From Planctomycetes bacterium UBA4800 (lineage in GTDB: Bacteria > Planctomycetota > UBA8108 > UBA8890 > UBA8898): 10,493 nucleotides of DNA. Positions 7,139 through 10,493 of this stretch are shown here, piece by piece. Below the pieces are notes generated by a model. The model was not told the origin of the DNA, ran no database searches, and saw only the letters and a list, made by a program, of their open reading frames with translations. The stretch covers positions 7,386 through 17,878 of the forward strand of contig DHGK01000344.1 of NCBI GenBank assembly GCA_002402755.1, read 5' to 3'. Made by a program: the position numbers and the translations under genes. The stretch's first letter is position 1. Every line of letters begins with the position of its first letter.

Positions 7139-7263
7139 GGAGTCTCGCGCAGAGAGCGCGGAGAGCCTTGGGACGACGTGCGCGCCGATCGCCAGGCCGT
7201 GTCTTTCGGCGGCGGTCCATCCCCTCGTCCTCCGCGATCTCTGCGGTCTCTGCGAGAGACTCC
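7139..7263. repeat. Inverted repeat with two copies of the CTCCGCGnTCTCTGCG motif
   Basis: The outer arms 7139-7155 and 7247-7263 are inverted repeats of each other at 16 of 17 positions, from GGAGTCTC to GCAGAGA. Inside or across them lie two inverted copies of a 16-bp motif, CTCCGCGCTCTCTGCG on the minus strand (7148-7163) and CTCCGCGATCTCTGCG on the plus strand (7230-7245). The 125-bp unit could fold into a large hairpin and looks like a small intergenic repeat element rather than a regulatory site. Confidence 0.65.
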
Positions 7264-7407
7264 GTCCGTAGAAACGACCCCCGCCAGGGGACTTCTCACG
7301 AGACCGGGGCCGAGATCACGATACAGCGCCATCGCCGCTGCCGGCGTCAACGCGCCGATTCCATTCTCTCGCGGGTGCCGCCCGCCTCTCCCTCCGCGCC
7401 TCCGCCC

Positions 7408-7423
7408 CTCCGCGTTCTCTGCG
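7408..7423 (+). repeat. Third copy of the CTCCGCGnTCTCTGCG motif
   Basis: CTCCGCGTTCTCTGCG matches the copies at 7148-7163 (minus strand) and 7230-7245 at every position except the eighth, which differs in all three. Just upstream, a partial CTCCGC series (about 7392-7412) suggests local expansion or decay of the same sequence. It ends 34 bases before the -35 box of the scpA promoter. Confidence 0.65.
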
Positions 7424-7456
7424 AGGATCTTACGTTCTCCCCCGCCGGCCCGCTCC

Positions 7457-7485
7457 TTTACTCTTCCGCCCCCAACCCGTACAAT
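7457..7485 (+). promoter_or_regulatory. Promoter of scpA, probably giving a leaderless mRNA
   Basis: TTTACT (7457-7462; 4 of 6 to TTGACA), a 17-bp spacer and TACAAT (7480-7485; 5 of 6 to TATAAT) form a good sigma-70 promoter. The scpA ATG begins at 7493, seven bases after the -10 box, which is where transcription should start. No Shine-Dalgarno sequence precedes this ATG. Together these point to an mRNA that begins at or next to the start codon. Confidence 0.6.
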
Positions 7486-7492
7486 CCGGCGC

Positions 7493-8479
7493 ATGGCCGA
7501 AACGTCGGAATTCCGCACCACGCTTGAGAACTTCACGGGTCCGCTCGACCTGCTCCTGTATCTCATCCGCAAGGACGAGATCGACATCCTCGACATCCCC
7601 ATCGCCCAGGTCCTCGAGCAGTACGAGCAGTTCGTCCGGTTCCTCGCCGACATCGATGTCAACCTCGCCGCCGACTACCTCGTCATGGCGACGACGCTCA
7701 TGGAGATCAAGTCGCGCATGCTGCTCCCGCAGACCTCGGACGCATCCGACGAGGAGGAGCTCGATGACCCGCGCGCCGAGCTCGTCAAGCAGCTCCTGGA
7801 GTACCGCACCTACAAGGAGCGCGCGCTCGATCTGGCCGCGAAGCTCGAGGAGCAGGCGCGCCGCTACAAACGCACGTCGACGGACCTGCCCTTCCCGCTC
7901 GACCACGTGGAGCTCGGCCGGCTCTCCCTGTGGGACGTCGTGACCGCCTTCATGCGCATCCAGAAGGCGATCGCGGCGAACCGGCCGGCCGAGGTCGTGT
8001 ACACCGAACGGCCCCTCAGCTTCTACATGGACTCGATTCAGAGCGTGTTCACCGCCGCGGGCTGCCGCACGGTGCCGTTCGAGGATGTGTTCCTGCACGC
8101 CGGCACGGTCGACCGCTACACGCTGGTCGGAACCTTCCTGGCGATTCTCGAGCTCGTGAAGCTCGGCGCGCTCGCGCTCGACCGCGACGACGCGACCGGC
8201 GCCATCGTCGTCATCCTCAGGGTCTCGTCGCTTTCGGACTGCATGCAGAGCCTCGCCACGCACGCGAACATCGGCGAGGAGCTGCCCGAGGCTGCGAGCC
8301 TGGATGGCGCGGAGGAGGCCTCCGTCCCCGAGCCCGCGCTCGATCCCGAGACCGAGGCGGCGCTCGCCGAGCTCGACCCCGATGCGCCCGAGGACGGCGA
8401 GGCTCCGCCGGAGCCCGAGCCGTCCGCAGGCCCCGAGCGCGCCGCCGAGGCGGTCGCAGGCGAGGAGCCATGCGCATAG
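7493..8479 (+). CDS. scpA: Segregation and condensation protein A (ScpA), with acidic tail
   Basis: This 328-residue protein is ScpA, the kleisin that bridges the heads of the SMC ATPase and, with ScpB, forms the condensin complex that organises and segregates the chromosome. The N-terminal SMC-binding region is clear: ENFTGPLDLLLYLIRKDEIDI (about 12-32), DIPIAQVLEQYEQF (34-47) and DYLVMATTLMEIKSRMLLP (61-79). A charged helical linker (about 90-125) follows, then the C-terminal winged-helix region with FVTALE-like FLAILELVKLGAL (215-227). Typical ScpA ends near 250 residues; this one adds an acidic, Pro/Glu/Ala-rich tail (about 261-328) with no recognisable fold. The start is set by family similarity, since no ribosome site precedes it and the promoter -10 box lies only seven bases upstream. 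The 3' end overlaps fmt by 10 bp. The usual partner gene scpB is not next to it. Confidence 0.93.
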   Translation: MAETSEFRTTLENFTGPLDLLLYLIRKDEIDILDIPIAQVLEQYEQFVRFLADIDVNLAADYLVMATTLMEIKSRMLLPQTSDASDEEELDDPRAELVKQLLEYRTYKERALDLAAKLEEQARRYKRTSTDLPFPLDHVELGRLSLWDVVTAFMRIQKAIAANRPAEVVYTERPLSFYMDSIQSVFTAAGCRTVPFEDVFLHAGTVDRYTLVGTFLAILELVKLGALALDRDDATGAIVVILRVSSLSDCMQSLATHANIGEELPEAASLDGAEEASVPEPALDPETEAALAELDPDAPEDGEAPPEPEPSAGPERAAEAVAGEEPCA

Positions 8480-9441
8480 TCTTCGCCGCCGCCGGAGCGT
8501 TCGCGCTCGAACCCTTCAGAAGACTGCACGCACTCGGCAGCGATCTCGCCATGGTCATCACGCGCCCCGACCGGCCCAGGGGCCGCGGCCGCCGCGTCGG
8601 CGCCACGCCCATCGCCGAGGAAGCGCAACGCGTCGGCTTCCCCGTCGCCAAGGTCGCGAAGATCGCCGCGCTCTCCGACACGCTCAAGTACCTGCAGGTC
8701 GATCTCCTGCTCGTCGCCGACTTCGGCGAGCTGATCCCCGAATCGGTGCTCGCGATCCCGCGCATCGGGCCCTTCAACCTGCACGCGTCGCTCCTGCCCC
8801 GCTGGCGCGGCGCGGCTCCCTGCCCGCGCACGATTCTCGCCGGCGATGCCGCGAGCGGGGTGACGCTTTTCCGGATGACCAAGGGCATGGACGCGGGGCC
8901 GATCCTCTCGCAGCGCGAGGCGCCCGTCCTCGCGGACGACACGAGCGAGACGCTCGAGGCGCGGCTCTCGCGCGAGGCGGCCGCCCTCCTCTCGGAAGCG
9001 CTTCCGCGGCTCGAGGCGGGCGACATCGCGCTGCGCGAACAGGATGCGGGGTCGGTCACGTTCGCGCCCAAGCTGGCCAAGCAGGACGGCGCCGTTCCGT
9101 GGCGTCTCGACGCCGCGGCGGTCCTTCGCCACGTGCGCGCGATGCAGCCCTGGCCGCGCGCCTACGCGTTTCTCCGGAGCCCCGGCCGCCCGCCGCTCCG
9201 GGTCAACGTGATCGAGGCCGCCGCGGTCGACGCGCCCGCGGCGCCGCCCGGCACCATTCTCGCCGTACGCGAGGACTGCTTCGATGTCGCGTGCGCCGCG
9301 GGAGCCGTGCGCGTGCGCCGGCTCCAGGCCGCCGGGAAGCGCGTCATGACCTGCGCCGAGTTCCTGCGCGGGAACCGCGTGGCCGCGGGAGACATCATGA
9401 CATCTGGCGATGAGGAGCCGTCACCGCCGCTGGAGGCGTGA
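8470..9441 (+). CDS. fmt: Methionyl-tRNA formyltransferase
   Basis: This 323-residue enzyme transfers a formyl group from 10-formyltetrahydrofolate to methionyl initiator tRNA, which starts bacterial translation. The catalytic core matches the family: N103 and H105 in FNLHASLLPRWRGAAP, and D141 in MTKGMDAGPIL, equivalent to N106, H108 and D144 of the E. coli enzyme. TRPDRPRGRGRR (31-42) and the C-terminal features FAPKLAKQDG (198-207), RAMQPWPRAY (223-232) and LQAAGKRVMTCAEFLRG (285-301) complete the fold, and the length is normal. Two usual landmarks have drifted: the N-terminal MGTPDF is replaced by AAAGAF, and VVAYGQILP by LVADFGELIP. ATG 8470 lies inside the end of scpA and has GAGGAG only two bases upstream, a tight spacing that suggests translation coupled to scpA. 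Its 3' end overlaps the opposing protease gene by 21 bp. No def (peptide deformylase) gene is next to it here. Confidence 0.93.
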   Translation: MRIVFAAAGAFALEPFRRLHALGSDLAMVITRPDRPRGRGRRVGATPIAEEAQRVGFPVAKVAKIAALSDTLKYLQVDLLLVADFGELIPESVLAIPRIGPFNLHASLLPRWRGAAPCPRTILAGDAASGVTLFRMTKGMDAGPILSQREAPVLADDTSETLEARLSREAAALLSEALPRLEAGDIALREQDAGSVTFAPKLAKQDGAVPWRLDAAAVLRHVRAMQPWPRAYAFLRSPGRPPLRVNVIEAAAVDAPAAPPGTILAVREDCFDVACAAGAVRVRRLQAAGKRVMTCAEFLRGNRVAAGDIMTSGDEEPSPPLEA

Positions 9442-10350
9442 GCTCTGCCCGTGGAGGAACCGCCGCTCGCTGTCGCTGAGCGCGGTCAGACCGCGGGCCT
9501 TGATCTTCGCGAGCAGCTCGTCCAGGACGCGCGCCTCGCGCGCCCGGCGCGTGTGCTCGCGCTCCTGCCTGCGCTTGCCGAGCCAGTGCCAGCACCGCGC
9601 GAAGAACCGCCGGCGCCGGTAGCCCCCGCCGAAGAACGACCCGATCCGGACCCGTACGCCCTCCTCCTCATCATCCACGGCCACGCTGGCGCAGCCGTAG
9701 AGCGTCGCCGCGAGGATGCCCGCGCCCGCGAGCGCGGGGAACAGCTCGCCCATCACGCCGCCGAACGCGATGAACCCCGCGCCGAACGTCGCGCCGGCGA
9801 GCAGCGTCGCCAGCGTGGCCTTTCCGTAGCCCAGGTAGCGCCAGAGGATCGTTTGCCAGATCCGGCCGCCGTCGGTCACGAACACGGGCAGGAGATTGGC
9901 GACGAGGAGCAACTGGTTGGTCGCGAGCAGGACCTCGAGGCCGCTTCCCGCCGGATCGGGGAGCATGGGCGGCACGCGCGTCATGAACATCCAGGGGAGG
10001 AACACGACGTAGACGATGAGGTGCGCGAGCGGGCCGGCGACCGCCACGCAGCACTGCGCGAGCGGTTTGAGCGGGATCTCGAACGCGCTCAGGCCGCCGA
10101 GCGGCCAGAGCAGGGCCTCACGCGCATAGCCGCCCACGAGCCGCAGCGCGAGAAGGTGCGCGACCTCGTGGACCAGGACGAGCACGAACGCGCACACGGA
10201 CAGAAGGACGCTCCACGTGACGGAGCCGCGGCTCGCAACAAGGCCGAGCGCGAACACCAGGAAGAACGACACGTGCAGTCTGAGCGGCACGCCCCCCACG
10301 CTGCCGAGGGGGAGCGCCAATGAACGCAGAACATCGCGCCATTGCGCCAT
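9421..10350 (-). CDS. Site-2 protease family (M50) membrane zinc metallopeptidase
   Basis: This 309-residue protein is an intramembrane zinc protease of the S2P/M50 family, which cuts membrane-spanning segments, often of regulators. The catalytic motif H61-E-V-A-H65 lies in a hydrophobic helix. The third zinc ligand is probably D160 in ANLLPVFVTDGG (151-162), a variant of the usual NxxPxxPxDGG in which the second proline is changed. VAVAGPLAHL (102-111) matches the helix that normally reads AGPxxN. Several helices span about 27-225. A cytoplasmic tail follows, rich in Arg (about 244-274) and ending in RVLDELLAKIKARGLTALSD then SERRFLH (274-300). This resembles the short tail found after some bacterial rhomboid proteases. 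There is no PDZ domain, so it is closer to the compact SpoIVFB-like type than to RseP. ATG 10350 has GGTGAGG a few bases upstream. The substrate is unknown; the neighbours are housekeeping genes on the other strand. Confidence 0.85.
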   Translation of the reverse strand: MAQWRDVLRSLALPLGSVGGVPLRLHVSFFLVFALGLVASRGSVTWSVLLSVCAFVLVLVHEVAHLLALRLVGGYAREALLWPLGGLSAFEIPLKPLAQCCVAVAGPLAHLIVYVVFLPWMFMTRVPPMLPDPAGSGLEVLLATNQLLLVANLLPVFVTDGGRIWQTILWRYLGYGKATLATLLAGATFGAGFIAFGGVMGELFPALAGAGILAATLYGCASVAVDDEEEGVRVRIGSFFGGGYRRRRFFARCWHWLGKRRQEREHTRRAREARVLDELLAKIKARGLTALSDSERRFLHGQSSRLQRR

Positions 10351-10402
10351 TGGTCCTCACCGATGCGCGGCGGCGCTCCGCGGCGCCGCTCCGATACGCA
10401 CA

Positions 10403-10431
10403 ATTGTACCGATCCGGCGGCGGCGGAGCCA
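10403..10431 (-). promoter_or_regulatory. Possible promoter of the site-2 protease gene
   Basis: Read leftward, TACAAT (10408-10403; 5 of 6 to consensus) lies 17 bp after TGGCTC (10431-10426; 3 of 6). Transcription would start near 10396, giving a leader of about 45 bases. The -10 box is the same hexamer as that of scpA and is one of few A/T-rich sites in the region. The weak -35 lowers confidence. Confidence 0.4.
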
Positions 10432-10474
10432 GGCATGCTCGCGCGCGGGCCGCCGCGCCTGTAACGATCGCCGT

Positions 10475-10488
10475 AACCGTTCACGGTT
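10475..10488. repeat. Short inverted repeat at the right edge
   Basis: AACCGT (10475-10480) and ACGGTT (10483-10488) are inverted repeats two bases apart. Read rightward the pair is followed by TTCTC, so it could be a weak terminator of a rightward transcript or an operator half. The window ends five bases later and the context is missing. Confidence 0.25.
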
Positions 10489-10493
10489 TTCTC

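Larger units (their letters stand above)
7081..7492. other. Non-coding gap with repeats and the scpA promoter
   Basis: No credible gene is visible in these 412 bases. The frame of scpA stays open upstream across this gap, but its translation here shows no family similarity and is rich in low-complexity Arg/Pro/Ser. The gap holds three copies of a 16-bp repeat, long pyrimidine-rich runs on the plus strand (about 7381-7475) and a promoter ending just before scpA. I saw no tRNA or recognisable structured RNA. Confidence 0.7.

Noticed and set aside
7139..7424. CRISPR array
   Set aside because: The three repeat copies are in mixed orientation, only 16 bp long and unevenly spaced (66 and 162 bp between copies), and no cas gene is present.
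5705..7492. In-frame extension of scpA upstream through the permease region
   Set aside because: The frame is open but its translation is Arg-rich shadow sequence. ScpA similarity begins exactly at the ATG at 7493, which follows a good promoter.

Overview
This is a chromosomal window from a very GC-rich bacterium, with G or C at most third codon positions and few A/T-rich stretches outside promoters. It carries seven intact protein genes, no RNA gene that I can see, and no insertion sequence, phage gene or CRISPR array. The gene content is bacterial housekeeping plus a small transport/metabolism pair: formyl-Met-tRNA synthesis (fmt), chromosome condensation (scpA), and a membrane metalloprotease. 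The taxon cannot be fixed from sequence alone. The high GC, the dispersed CTCCGCGnTCTCTGCG repeats and the gene set would suit an uncultured lineage such as a PVC-group or candidate-phylum bacterium, but that is inference.

Layout, left to right. Positions 1-94 hold a hairpin and an isolated TATAAT box, both read leftward. Positions 95-4402 carry two leftward genes: a family-2 glycosyltransferase with a duplicated membrane module (upstream) and a fused active/inactive M16 metallopeptidase (downstream). Positions 4403-4625 are a divergent control region with a textbook sigma-70 promoter facing right, a palindrome inside its spacer and an inverted copy of that palindrome about 70 bp upstream. 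Positions 4626-7025 form a tight two-gene operon: a sugar-phosphate isomerase/epimerase-like TIM barrel and an NCS1-type nucleobase:cation symporter. The operon is closed by a perfect 14-bp hairpin. Positions 7081-7492 are non-coding and carry three copies of a 16-bp motif. A promoter at the right end of this gap is placed so that scpA would be read from a leaderless mRNA. Positions 7493-9441 are scpA and fmt, overlapping by 10 bp. Positions 9421-10350 hold a leftward site-2-type zinc protease whose 3' end overlaps that of fmt by 21 bp. Positions 10351-10493 are its upstream region.

How the genes may work together. The isomerase and permease are very likely co-transcribed and may take up and process one small molecule, whose identity the sequence does not reveal. 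scpA and fmt are probably translationally coupled. The glycosyltransferase and M16 peptidase may share a transcript, but no shared pathway is evident. I found no wholly new multi-gene system. The best leads are the odd glycosyltransferase architecture, the isomerase-permease pairing with its operator-like palindromes, the leaderless scpA promoter and the 16-bp repeat family.
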